This document shows, in pieces, positions 1 to 10,184 of a stretch of DNA of 64,000 nucleotides. The DNA comes from Lates calcarifer. Taxonomy: Eukaryota > Chordata > Actinopteri > Centropomidae. The notes beneath the pieces are model-generated. The model was not told where the DNA came from. It searched no databases and was given only the letters and a program-made list of their open reading frames with translations. The translations under genes and the position numbers were made by a program. Location of the stretch: NCBI RefSeq assembly GCF_001640805.2, contig NC_066851.1:5878196-5942195 (forward strand), in the 5' to 3' direction. Every line of letters starts with the position of its first letter. The first letter of the stretch is position 1.

Positions 1-1443
1 CTGATGTTTCTGTGTGTGTTGTGTGTCTATGTGCCCTGTTTTATGCCTTTGTACATTTGTATCTGTGCATCTGCATGTATTTGTGTGAATCTGTGTGTGT
101 ACAGGGCATGCACATACTGGCAGGGGTTTATGGAAACATTTTTACTGCGTCTGTCCTTGATATGCCAGGCTGAATACAGAGAGCTTTTAAAAGGGTATTA
201 CACCACAGAACCAAAGGCCTCTTGGAGGCTTTCACAGCATTTAAAGTCTCCCTGGGCAATGACCGCACTAACAATTGGTGGTTTTTTTAGACACACATGC
301 AAGAAAATCATTGGTTTACAAGTGGAAATAGGTCTAAAACCTGGTTACCGTCAATGCAAATAGAGCCTGCTTTTATACAGCAGCCTTATTTTTATCTGTT
401 CAGGAGCATCTGACAGCCTCTACTGAAATTTGCCATTTCACTTTCACTTATGTTGACTTTAACATATTTTTTTATTAATTTGAAAGGGCAATCCACCAAA
501 TTAACAATTAATGAGTTTACCTGTCACAAGGGATGCTACTTAGCCCATGAAACCTGTGGTAAAATGTCTTCTGTGGCTCCAGCAGGAGCTTTCTTAAAAG
601 AGTGCTGCACTAGTTTAGATAAGGAACTGGCTACAGAGGTGTGGTTAGTTTATTTCTTTCTAACTCTACATCCCCAGATGTTTTTTTTACTCTTCAAACT
701 TATAGCCTTCAGCCCCAACTTTTTTCAGTTCTTCTTTGCATCGTCTTAAAGTAACCTCAACAATGTCATCAGGGTTACCTTTGCTTCAACTTGGTTACCT
801 GTCTGGTACAGCCTTTTTGACTCTTACTAGGGAGTAAAAGTCAGGATATCCTAATCTCGAAATCTCTAGATAACATGCAGCATGCATTAACGACCAACAA
901 ACTGTACTCTGCAGTACCGTATATACTTACTGGATATGTCAGTTAGGCTATATTAAGTTAATTACGTACACTTCATATCATGAGCCCTGGCATGCACATT
1001 ACTTAATTTGTGTTCATACCATTGCAGCAGTTGCATAGTGAAGGAATGCAACAGATGATCCTAGTTTTCAACTCTGTATTTAAGTCATTATAGAGATTGA
1101 TTCTGTTTATCTCTGTTGTGTTTGGGTCTAATGAGGAGTATTCAACCTGGAATGTGCTGTCGAAATGAATAGAGTTGATTGGCACTGTGCTGCATTATTT
1201 AAAATGTTGTACCAGTCTTTGGCTTGGAAAGCAAGTTCAATATTTTACATGTCCATGCATGAGCAACCATTACCCTGTTTCTTAATAATTATTAATTGAT
1301 AGTTAATGGGTCATTTGAGGCACTGTGAGAAAGGCAATATTTATGTGCTATGTCTTTGTAGTTAAATTTCAGAAATTAATATCACAAATAATTATGCAGT
1401 TTTAATACAAAATAGTCAGAAAGGAAGGACTAGCTACTAATGT
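1..1443. other. AT-rich unique noncoding DNA with a TG-rich start
   Basis: The first ~115 bases are a degenerate TG-rich stretch with no clean dinucleotide run. The rest is AT-rich single-copy-looking sequence. The frames open at 4-363 and 450-749 give low-complexity, Cys/Phe-rich peptides with no recognisable domain, so they are treated as chance. No splice-flanked exon, promoter or RNA gene was seen. Confidence 0.6.
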
Positions 1444-1720
1444 ATGGGGATTACCAAAGTCATTAGGGTACATCATCTGAAAACAATGAATGTTTTCTTT
1501 GTATTTTGTGCCTTTCCATTAGATTCTGATATAATTCACAGTCAGTTAGCAAAAAATCTTATCAGCTGATAGCTCCAGAGGAGAAGTCAGGGGATCATCA
1601 AAGGTATTAGAGGTATTCAGGGGCCAGGGGCCATGAATATTAATTTGAAATGCCATGGTAATCTCTCCCATAGATGGTGATATATTTCAGTGTGAACCAA
1701 AGTGATGGACTGACTGGTTT
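1444..1720 (+). repeat. Decayed dispersed fish repeat, two tandem modules
   Basis: Two modules of roughly 110-150 bp follow each other. Each has a 'gggatcaccaaagtcatta'-like start (here ggggattaccaaag at 1447 and ggggatcatcaaag at 1590), then 'catgaatgt'-like, then 'tgagatatttcagt'-like motifs. A better preserved relative lies in this window at 45960-46125 with the same motif order. The family is a common dispersed repeat of spiny-rayed fish. I do not know its class, and no coding capacity is visible. The decay suggests an old insertion. Confidence 0.6.
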
Positions 1721-2236
1721 TGCAAAATTGTCCAATATCTGTATGATATCATTTCCATCCTCTTTGTGGATGTCTGCAGCAATCTTAGTCATGAATACCT
1801 GTTCTAAGAAGAATCCAATAAAGATGACTCATAAGAATGAATCCAAACTGAAAATTTCACAACCAGCACAGTATATATCAGGCCTACAATAAATCTATAA
1901 TCAAAAACATATGGATCAAAATCAGAGCACGACAGATACATGCACTTTTAAACAGCCAAATTAACAACAAATGGTACATTTGCTATAGAAAAATTAAAGT
2001 GTTTTCACATAAAAATGGCACTGCTAGGAAGACATCATTTTGACAAAGGAAAAGTTTATTTCTTAAAAACAAAACATGGTCAAAAAGATAATGTCCTTCA
2101 GTGAGTGTCTGTAAGGTTTGTTTCCATTGAGAAAATGTGAATGTAAATGATATGGCTGCATACATTCTTTGTTACAGTGCAGCATGTGATGCTCTTGAAA
2201 TTACACTGCATCATTGTGCAGAGGATGAACTTACAA
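1721..2236. other. Unique AT-rich noncoding DNA
   Basis: No gene, repeat family or regulatory signature was recognised. Frames here are short and shared with the neighbouring CA repeat. Confidence 0.5.
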
Positions 2237-2303
2237 CACTCACACACACAGACACACATACACACACGCACATGCAAACACACACACACACACACACACA
2301 CAC
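2237..2303. repeat. Interrupted (CA)n microsatellite
   Basis: An interrupted CA run (gacaca, tacaca and catgca interruptions) ends in a clean CA tract at 2279-2303. It is followed 120 bp downstream by a TG tract in the opposite sense, so the two can base-pair within one strand. Confidence 0.95.
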
Positions 2304-2421
2304 TGAAAATATGGAGTTCGGTGAACCATGCATATTAGCACGCAAGACCACACACCATCACACCATTGACATCCCTGGTGTTTCTGAACATGTGCAGCCA
2401 GTCAGAGGATAAAATGGTGGG

Positions 2422-2422
<1 letters not shown>

Positions 2423-2470
<48 letters not shown>
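2423..2470. repeat. Perfect (TG)24 microsatellite
   Basis: An uninterrupted TG run of 48 bases follows 'ggtgggc'. It is one of the longest pure TG runs in the window and is likely polymorphic. Frames through it encode only alternating Cys-Val. Confidence 0.97.
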
Positions 2471-2473
<3 letters not shown>

Positions 2474-2652
2474 AAACAGCCACCTGATCTTTGCTATGAC
2501 CATCTGCAAACACACCTGCTCGTAGCACTCATCTTTCTTCTTTTCCATCAACTTCTCTCCACTGCTGGTGTTATCAAGCCAAACTGAAAAAAGATTTCCC
2601 CAAATTCATTCTGTCTCTATCACCCTCTCTCTGTTTTCTGTCCCTCACACTT

Positions 2653-2700
2653 ACACACACACACACACACACACACTCAAAGACACATACACACACACAT
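2653..2700. repeat. (AC)n microsatellite, interrupted
   Basis: A clean AC run lies at 2653-2676, then 'tcaaag', then a second short AC run to 2700. It faces the TG tract at 2821-2864. Confidence 0.93.
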
Positions 2701-2820
2701 ATAAACAAACCCTCAGTACATATCCAATGGTTAGGCTGATCTAATAGAGAGCAACAACACAGATGTCAGAACAGCTGATCCTATTCAACACAACCGTGGG
2801 CACTGTGAGTGTATGACTAT

Positions 2821-2864
2821 GTGTGTGTGTGTGTGTGCGCAGTGTGTGTGCGTGTGTGTGTGTA
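2821..2864. repeat. Interrupted (GT)n microsatellite
   Basis: GT runs are broken by 'gcgcag' and 'gc'. Together with 2237-2303, 2423-2470 and 2653-2700 it forms an alternating CA/TG/CA/TG cluster within 630 bp. Confidence 0.93.
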
Positions 2865-3760
2865 GAGGAAAAATGTGAGATAGTATCAAGAGCTATAGGC
2901 AAGTGTGGATTTGTGCTGCTTTGCATGTACTGTAAGAGCAGGTTCTGTTGTGTTTCTGAAAGAAATTAAAAAGACAGAGAAACAAATAAACCGAGAGGAA
3001 CAATAATTACTTAAATGAGAAAAAGAATGAAAGAAATAAAAAACATAACATAGCATAGATATAACATGGAGCCCTTTTCTGTTTAGTGAGGTAGAGAGGA
3101 TTCATGATGTGATACATAAGCTCCAGTCTCATGTGGTGTTGCCCAAGGCTCCTGAGAAGCCATGAAGAAATCCTTCTGTGAGGTGACCATTCTGGAGGGA
3201 AAATAACTTCATCCAAAAGAGTTAAGTAGACAGGTTTTCTGAGCAAAACTGAACCAAAAAATTAATAAGTGGAAAATGGAAACCTGCCTGTTAGCTCAGA
3301 GTACATAATTAGCTGTTAGCTCCAAGTATCTCGACTGGGGCAAAGTACTGAGAGGTGGTGGTTTTGTGCAGAAACTCATGAGATAAGATAGCTGACATTG
3401 TTACTGTGTATTTATGGTTGCTGATTGAATTGTGAGAACAATAATTTATCAGAGAAAAAAAAAACATCAAACAGGTTTTCAGAGTCATGATCTTACATGG
3501 TTGACATGTAGTACTTATTAAAGTACTAATTAAATCCTGTATGACAAAAGTTTATTGAGTGTGAAGCTCTGCTTGTATATAATGTAGTTATCTTTAATGA
3601 GTTTTTGCACTAACATAACACATCAAGTATATACAGTATATAGTGTTTGTTATAGTGGGAGGAAGTTTTAATTGGGATATTTAATGGTGATGCTGTCAGT
3701 TGACTGGTTGTCACACTCAATTATTTTCTCAGTCTCTGTGGAACAGACAAGTGATTTTGG
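2865..3760. other. Unique AT-rich noncoding DNA
   Basis: No gene or known repeat was recognised. The minus frame at 3007-3246 gives a Lys/Phe-rich peptide without a domain. A short A-run lies at 3458-3467. Confidence 0.5.
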
Positions 3761-3761
3761 T

Positions 3762-3990
3762 AAGGTTACCACCACAAGCTGTCATAACAGTTTCAATGCA
3801 CCTTGACTTAGATTCTACATGCCTCTGAACTGTAATGGAAAAGATATTCCATCATTTGCTGTTTTCTCATAGGCTGCTGTCTTATAGGTGTTCACGGGCT
3901 GAGATTTGGTGACTGTGAAGGTCACAGCATGTGATTCATATCATTTTCATACCATCAAACCTCCATTTCCTCTGGATGGAAGCAATGTTA
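3762..3990 (-). mobile_element. Tc1/mariner-type transposase fossil (C-terminal DDE region)
   Basis: Read on the minus strand, the segment carries the remains of the last third of a Tc1-like transposase. The frame around 3896-3940 gives 'NHML' followed by 'PSQSPNLSP', the decayed form of the family block W-P-x-x-S-P-D-L-N-P-I-E that holds the final acidic catalytic residue. The block's Trp is a stop codon and its Asp is Asn here. Nearer the plus-strand start, 'MMEYLF' and the degenerate end of the protein follow in order. No terminal inverted repeats were found, and several frame breaks make it inactive. The family assignment rests on motif order; the exact subfamily is not determined. Confidence 0.75.
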
Positions 3991-4880
3991 TCCTGTTTTC
4001 CCATTCATTTTTCAGGTTTTTCTTTTAATTTGCCACCTGGCTGTAACTTTGTGGAATTGTTGCTGCTCCTATAGCCTCCATTTCTCACTCAAATATGTGT
4101 CATGTTTGCCAGCATGACAGATGGTGACATGATGGTGTGATACGCAGAAAGTCAAAGTGAAAGCAGAGTTTCAACTGTGAGCTACCTGCATCCATTTCTA
4201 TATTTAACTTTCTTGGTCTTGTCAGCTGTTTCCCACAGGTTTCCATCACTCATTAACCAGTTAACCAGGAATACATCCTGTCCACAAGACCTTTTAAAAA
4301 TGGATGTGTATTTAACATGTAAAAGGAACGCAGGATAAGTTTCTAGTGACTTGCAGTGATCAGTCAATAACAGCAACACCACTCACTCGGCACCTGAGCT
4401 TATAATGGTATTACAGTCTCTGGACCAAATGTGCTTTATGGTAGATTACTACAGAGGACTTAAAATAACAGCATGTTGCGTCGTCCAAAAAGGAAATTCT
4501 TTTGCTCCATGCCATAGAAACTGACAGTACAGTTCTCTCTGCTGCTCCCCGAAACACTGAAATGCAATAGACCTCTTTTTTTAAATATTTATTTGCTTTT
4601 GATGCAGAAGTTCATGCTACAATGAAAAACAATTCATCCAGTTTTCAAATACAAAAATAGATATTTTTAAATGTCATTTAACATATTGTTTTTCATTACA
4701 TGAGTTGCACACAAAAAGGAAATAGAAATAACAATGTGTATTGTCTTTCACTCTTTTCTTTGTTAAATATATATGTTTTAAATTTTAGGCATTTTTAAAC
4801 TTCCATAGATACATTACTCATTTCAGTATCTTCAAATGTACTCATCAAAGTCTGTGTGTATGTAGTCTAGGTTTGTGGGC

Positions 4881-4885
<5 letters not shown>
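3991..4885. other. Unique AT-rich noncoding DNA
   Basis: No gene, RNA or repeat family was recognised. The sequence becomes very AT-rich at 4570-4850. Confidence 0.5.

Positions 4886-4951
<66 letters not shown>
4886..4951. repeat. Compound (TG)n(GA)n microsatellite
   Basis: A TG run to 4910 switches directly into a pure GA run of about 40 bases. The GA half is a pure purine strand and could adopt a triplex (H-DNA) form; the TG half could adopt Z-DNA. That is known behaviour of such repeats, not something shown here. Confidence 0.97.
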
Positions 4952-4956
<5 letters not shown>

Positions 4957-6480
4957 ACCAATAAACTGATATCAATATATAAATATAGTGTCTAGGATGT
5001 TTTATTAAACCAGTTGCATGTTAAAAGCAAGACATTTTAAAAGCTTTAACCACCTTATAGTTATTCACATCTTGCTTTCTTGTATCTTGTACAATACAGT
5101 GTGTCTGAGGGAGCATCTGACAAAACTTTCTTTCACCATGGCACCCATTACCTTGTAACTAGTACAAGTTGAACTTGAAGGCAACATAAGAAAGAAAGTC
5201 AATCAGGACCAAGTCTGTGATGCATTTATGTACTGGATAAGCAGGGAACTCAGCCATGATCTGACAAAGTAATCAGCACCTCATGTTGATCTGTGAGGTT
5301 TATAGCAGAGTAATATGATAGTTAAGGGCTACTTTACTACAGGTTTCAAATTTTTGTTTGTCAGAGCTTTGAAAGTTTACCTGGAAAACTTTTTTGAGCT
5401 AGATTTTAAAAATCACTATTCTATCACTGCAGCTTATTTAGTTAAACAGGAAAGAGGAGTGAAAAAACAGACTGACAGCCAGGAGACTGATATTTTTCTG
5501 TTGCACAGAAGAAACTGTCTGGAGTCAGAGGATTTGTTGGTAAATAGAAGAAGTGGTGGCCAGTTCCACTTTTTTTCCTTTGAAATCCACTGGCTTAATT
5601 CTTTTGTTACTTTCCATGACACATTCTTAAATAAAACTTTCTTAAACTTTGTAGTTGACTGTAGAATTTACCAGCTACAGTGACAATGTAATCTTTATAG
5701 TTAATAAATGAAAGCACAATTAGTCATAGTCTTCTAGCAATAGGTAAACATGATTCATATTGTATGTGGTAAAGATTGATGATACACATGAAACCAATTT
5801 GATCGATGACATTCAGGTTTATATAAATAAAAGAAAATAGCATTTGTATTGTATATATACATGGCAATCACATTACAGGCTGCTAGTCCCAGTGGCTAAG
5901 GGAACATCAGATGGTGAATTTCCTACGACCCCAGATAGATCATGGCTAAAATATATAACTTCTGTACACTTATGAATATGAAGCTAGAGACAGAACAGAA
6001 CATTAGATTAGTTTAACACAAAGACTGAAAGTAGTGGGTAAACAGAGATGTAAAAAAGACATGTTGCGATTAGTTGCAACACACTGCAAAACCAACACTT
6101 GTCCATTTTCATTTGTGTTTTCTTTTCATCTAACTCTCAACAATAAGCTAAATCTGTTTCCCAACATGTCAGCCTACTCCTTTCAAGAATAAGATTAGAA
6201 AGATGAAACACTTAAAGTTGGAAAATGTTGTGGTTGTCTTTGTAGTCGTTGGAAAGTTGGATATGCTATCTTTCCCTCTACCATTCAAATGTGAGTGGAC
6301 ACCAGTAAGAACTGTTTGAACACAGAGATGTATGCCCTCTTCTGTTCTCTTATATAAGAGGTAGATTTAAGTGGGAGTTTGTGTTAAATAGAACTACAGG
6401 ATGCCAGAATAACTTTATGACTAGGAGGGAATCCAGCAGGGAGAGAAGCTATAAAAAGTTGAAATATTTTGTATATGCAA
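4952..6480. other. Unique noncoding DNA
   Basis: No gene was recognised. The 122-codon open frame at 5315-5683 has no recognisable domain, no hydrophobic pattern suggesting a membrane protein, and AT-rich codons like its surroundings, so it is treated as chance. Confidence 0.5.
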
Positions 6481-6960
6481 ATCAGTGTTCTCACACAGAG
6501 TCAAAAATGCACCTGCTCTGAGGTGAAGCAAAGGCCTGAAAACTTGAACATGAATTAATCAGTACAGATAGTAATCTCAGAAAGAACCCATTGCTTATTG
6601 ATGGGCCGAAGGGGAACACACATAAAATGACCTGTGATAGACAGGGTGCAGCTTTAGCAGTGCCACACCTGCACCAATACTCCCCCTCTGGTAATCCCTG
6701 TGGGCAGCACTCACTGCATTCCTCCTCTGTGTGGGATCCTCCAAAACCTTTGAGCACAGGGGCCAGAGCTTCTTTAAACTTGTGTATTAAGTCAGGGCTA
6801 CTGTGGATAACTCAGCACTGCCTCAATGTATGTGCAAATGGGATTTGTCAGAACTGTCTAAAGCATTGTGTTGGATTCCCCTGTGAATGCAGTCCAATTA
6901 AAAGGTATCACCTGAGCATTCTGTTTGAACAGATGTGTCACAGCTAACACACCTGTGAGT
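6481..6960. promoter_or_regulatory. Candidate conserved noncoding block
   Basis: This stretch lacks microsatellites and transposon signatures and is more balanced in base composition than its flanks. It has an 'aattaatcag' homeodomain-type site, two 'cacacctgcacc/tcacctga' E-box-like sites, and 'caaatgggatttgtca'. The overlapping open frames on both strands (6491-6757 and 6591-6947) have no protein domain. Calling it regulatory is inference from sequence texture only. Confidence 0.2.
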
Positions 6961-7253
6961 GTAAAATTTGAGAAGGAAACACTTACCTCTAGTTCTGGAT
7001 AAAAACACCCATTTTCCACTTAATCATGATTTTTGTTGAATGTAGAAGAAAAGTTCCTAGATAAACTCTGAAGTGCTTTATGAGACATTGGCATTTTCCT
7101 GATGTAACAGAATCAGTAATCACATCAAACTGAATCGATACTGGACTGCACTGTCAGGAAAAAGTGAATCAGGAGATCACTGCAGATATCCAACCCTACT
7201 TATACTGTATGTATATATTTATATGTATGTGTATGTATGATGTGCATAAGTCC
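6961..7253. other. Unique noncoding DNA
   Basis: Nothing recognised apart from a TATG-rich run at 7200-7240 leading into the next microsatellite. Confidence 0.5.
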
Positions 7254-7276
7254 TGTGTGTGTGTGTGTGTGTGTGT
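7254..7276. repeat. (TG)n microsatellite
   Basis: A clean TG run, followed by degenerate TG to about 7290. Confidence 0.93.
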
Positions 7277-7379
7277 ATGTGAGTGTGTGAATGTCTCTGT
7301 GTCCTTGATACGACTGGACAGAGATTAGAGATTAGAGTGATCTGGCCACAGATGATAGCCTGTGATGACATTCTACCCT

Positions 7380-7416
7380 GTGTGTGTGTGTGTGTGTGTG
7401 GTGTGTGTGTGTGTGC
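7380..7416. repeat. (GT)n microsatellite with one phase break
   Basis: Two GT runs are separated by a single extra G at 7401, the kind of phase slip expected from replication slippage. Confidence 0.93.
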
Positions 7417-7559
7417 TGAGGTGTGCTAGAAGACAATTACATGGTAAAAAGATAGAGAAAGGAATGGGCCTCTCCTCTTTGTTGTGTGTGGAGGTGAGAT
7501 GTAAATATCTCTCTAACAGTAAATTGAGAAGACTTGATCTAAAGGTCACATCTCTCCCG

Positions 7560-7602
7560 ACTACTTCACTATTGTAAATATGTATTTACATAGTGAAGTA
7601 GT
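7560..7602. repeat. Near-perfect inverted repeat (hairpin) followed by T-run
   Basis: The left arm is 7560-7580 (actacttcactattgtaaat, plus one more a). The right arm is 7583-7602 (tatttacatagtgaagtagt). They pair over their whole length with one bulged base and a 2-base loop. A run of T starts at once after the right arm. No flanking repeat signature was found. It may be the core of a tiny foldback element or a replication-made inversion. A microRNA precursor would need a longer stem, so that reading is unlikely. Confidence 0.9.
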
Positions 7603-8119
7603 TTTTTTTATAAAATACATTTATTTTAGCAAATTCATTTGAATTATTAACAGATTTACTTTGCGAAATATTTCTGTCTTTGACACTTCTTTTCCAAATA
7701 CTTTCTCCCCTGTTTAGAATGTATAAATATATATCAGTGTTTATTCAGAGAACTAGAATTATTGCTAGAGGTAGTTACAGTTGCAGAAATAGTAAACATT
7801 CCTACACTGTTTGCTCACATTAAATACTCTGACTCTCCAGAAAACTACCTATAGAAGCAAATACATTTTTAATGCAGTTGTACAGATTTTCATGTAAAAT
7901 CAATGGGGAAAATGCGTTTGGTTGGTTGGATGTTTTTGGACACACAGTTTTGTTTGTTTTGACATTGAATGTGATGAAGAAAAGATGATCTTCTGCAGAA
8001 TTACCCTGCCAGCAGTGATCGATTTTATTTTTGATAAGAAGCTTATCAATAAACAAGGTTAAATAAAATAGTAAATGATTTTATTTCATTAGAAAGGCCA
8101 GAAGAAACTAACTGAAAAA
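7603..8119. other. AT-rich unique noncoding DNA
   Basis: No gene or repeat was recognised. Confidence 0.5.
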
Positions 8120-8860
8120 TATAAATTGAGAGCGAGAAGTAATAAAAGATGGGTACAAAAACTGAATGAGGGAGGAAAGGAAGGAGGGGGAGGGGAGGTG
8201 GTGAAGAGAAGATTGAATCAGAGGACAAGGTGAAAGGGTGTCGAATGGTAAAAGTGAAGGCAGATAGGTACTATTAGATAGATAGGTGGATAGAAAGATA
8301 AGAGGAGAGAGTAGGTAAGAAGAGAGAGATGAAAGGGAGAGTAAAAGAGCGATTGAATTTGAGGACAAGATGGAAAGGTGTCAGATGGTATAACTGAAGG
8401 CAGATAAATAGCCAAAGATAGATAGATGGATAAATGGATAGGTAGACATAGGCAATGGAGCAAAGAATGAAGGAGAGCAAGAGGAGGAGAAAAAGACAAG
8501 GGTCACCAGAGGATGGAGGGATTCAGGGAGGGAAAAGAAGTGACAGAGGGAGGGAGCAGATGGGGGTCACTTCAGACAAATGGATGAGAAATGACCAAAA
8601 GAGGGGTGAAGACGAGCAAAGGTGTGGAGAGAATGGGGTCAGTGGAGGTAAAATGGAGAGATGTGGGGAGGTATAATGAGGGGAATATTGAAGGGGAGGT
8701 GAAATTATGGGAAGGTGGATGACAGAATGGAGAGAAGGGTGGAGACAGAGGAGGACGAGTAGCAGTAGAGCAAGGTGGGAGGGGGGAGGTGAGGGACAAT
8801 GGCTATGATGAGAAAGAAAAAGAAAGGAGGGGAGGGAGAGGGAAGAAAAATAGATATTAA
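8120..8860. repeat. Long purine-rich (polypurine) tract on the + strand
   Basis: For about 740 bases the plus strand is dominated by A and G (ggaagg, gaggag, gatagata). The complementary strand is pyrimidine-rich, which makes several long but meaningless Ser/Leu/Pro-rich minus frames and one Arg/Glu/Lys plus frame (8455-8676). GATA tetranucleotide clusters sit at 8277-8300 and 8412-8450. A 140-bp tandem duplication lies inside it. Confidence 0.85.
8211..8490. repeat. Tandem duplication, two 140-bp units
   Basis: Unit 1 (8211-8350) and unit 2 (8351-8490) are in direct register. 'gattgaat' starts each unit at 8211 and 8351, 'gaggacaag' recurs at 8221 and 8361, and 'ggcagat' recurs at 8259 and 8399. 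The spacing is 140 bp each time. Each unit then runs into GATA-type repeats. Units differ by scattered substitutions, so the duplication is not recent. Confidence 0.85.
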
Positions 8861-9467
8861 ATCTCTGATCTGCTACATGGAGGATAATGAACAGATCTAT
8901 ACTGTGTACTGAATAGATGAGCCATAGAAACAGCAGTTGAAGAAAATGAAGAAAGATGACATGAAAATATTAAAAGAAAAGGAGAAAATGAGAAGGGAAA
9001 TAATAATTGGAGTAAATATTAGCAAAGGACTGAACAGCAGATCAATCGAGCTGTCTGTTCTAGCCAGAGGCAGCACTAGTGTACAAATGAGTTTAATAAA
9101 GCTGCATTTAGTCTTTGTAAGAAAAGACAGCAGTGACACCTTGGTTGTGGTTGAATAGTATGTTTTTGCCCAGGAAGGTTCCTAAATGAGTTAAATGACC
9201 CAGAAGTAGCAGAAGCAGAAGTTGTGACCATCCTTTCCAAAGGGAGTATAATGTTATCCCACAATTCCTTGCTGTCATTTAAAGCAACGCACCAAACTAT
9301 TATATACAGTATACATAATAAACAAGGAAAAACAAAGCTCTGATTCACAAATCCATTCTTTCTCTAATCTTTGAACTTTGATGAGATATTGGATCATTTG
9401 AACTTTTATTGAAATGAAACCAGGTGAGAAATTTAGAGGGAAGAATCACTATTTGGTGGAGCCGTTA
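8861..9467. other. Unique noncoding DNA
   Basis: No gene was recognised. Short overlapping frames on both strands (8897-9348) have no domain. Confidence 0.5.
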
Positions 9468-9740
9468 AAGGATAATTCTGGTATTTTTGAACCAGGCTTT
9501 ATTTATCCATGTTTTTGGATGTAAATGATTGATAGGGACAAAAATCTTGGTGCCACATTGAATAAGAACAGTGTACCTGGTCATTGCAAACAGCTGCTGC
9601 AGTGTAATCCAAAGGGCAACTGTACACATCAAACTATGTTCACTAAAGTGTTTTTGCCACTGACAGGCTCGGATTGTTATCATAAGTGTCTGACAACATT
9701 ATGAATAGGATTCCTACAGAGACAAACATTTTATTAAAGA
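9468..9740 (+). repeat. Dispersed fish repeat, probably a nonautonomous DNA element
   Basis: The block begins 'aaaggataattctggta' and runs through 'ggctttatttatccatgt', 'tggtgccacattgaa', 'gctgctgcagtgtaatcc' and 'cactgacaggctcgg'. I recognise this motif order as a common interspersed repeat of spiny-rayed fish. No coding potential is visible. The element class is not certain and the far boundary is approximate. Confidence 0.5.
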
Positions 9741-10113
9741 GTAAAATCCTTTTTGATCCAGATACACGGTTTGGACTTATTAGATCTGGCTGTGAGTAGC
9801 TCCTCTATTTCTGTTGTACATTATGGTACAACAAAAGACAAAAGCACACTGAAAATGAAACATCCTCTGTTTTATAATTATTACTACTAATATTAGTGGT
9901 TGTGCAGTGTGGAATTAGGACACAGCTGAAATCCATGCTGTGAGAAAGGTTAAAGGGGCGTGAAGGTGAAGGAGCTAATCTGGGAAAGCAGGATCAGTGG
10001 ACAGGTGTTGCAGACTGCAGGATGGGTCCAGGCTGCCCAGTGTGTGCTTGTGTCTCCTGATAAGCCTGATCAACCCACAACTGTCTGACCTCTTTTCCGT
10101 CCCTCTTCTCCAG
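9741..10113. other. Unique noncoding DNA ending in a splice-acceptor-like tract
   Basis: No repeat was recognised. Its last part has a branch-like 'ctgac' at 10085-10089 and a long pyrimidine tract ending in CAG at 10113. Confidence 0.4.
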
Positions 10114-10184
10114 ATTTCGTTTTATAACATTAGCCTGAAGGATACACCACTAAAGAGTACAATTAAACTTGTGATTGAATTCAA
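10114..10184 (+). other. Exon-like segment with good splice signals
   Basis: The 71-base stretch is preceded by a long pyrimidine tract ending in 'tctccag' and by a branch-like CTGAC about 25 bases before the AG. It is followed by AA|GTAAGG, a near-consensus donor. One frame is open throughout and encodes a short peptide starting ISFYNIS and ending LVIEF, which I do not recognise. The length is not a multiple of three. An open frame at 10433-10551 after a second 'tttttcag' could be a partner, but it does not stay in frame when joined simply. A chance splice-like stretch is quite possible. Confidence 0.2.

Noticed and set aside
7560..7602. MicroRNA precursor
   Set aside because: The stem is about 20 bp with a 2-base loop, too short for a Drosha/Dicer substrate, and the arm sequences match no microRNA I know.
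8046..8799. Series of Ser/Leu/Pro-rich minus frames
   Set aside because: All are produced by the purine-rich plus strand and echo the 140-bp tandem duplication.
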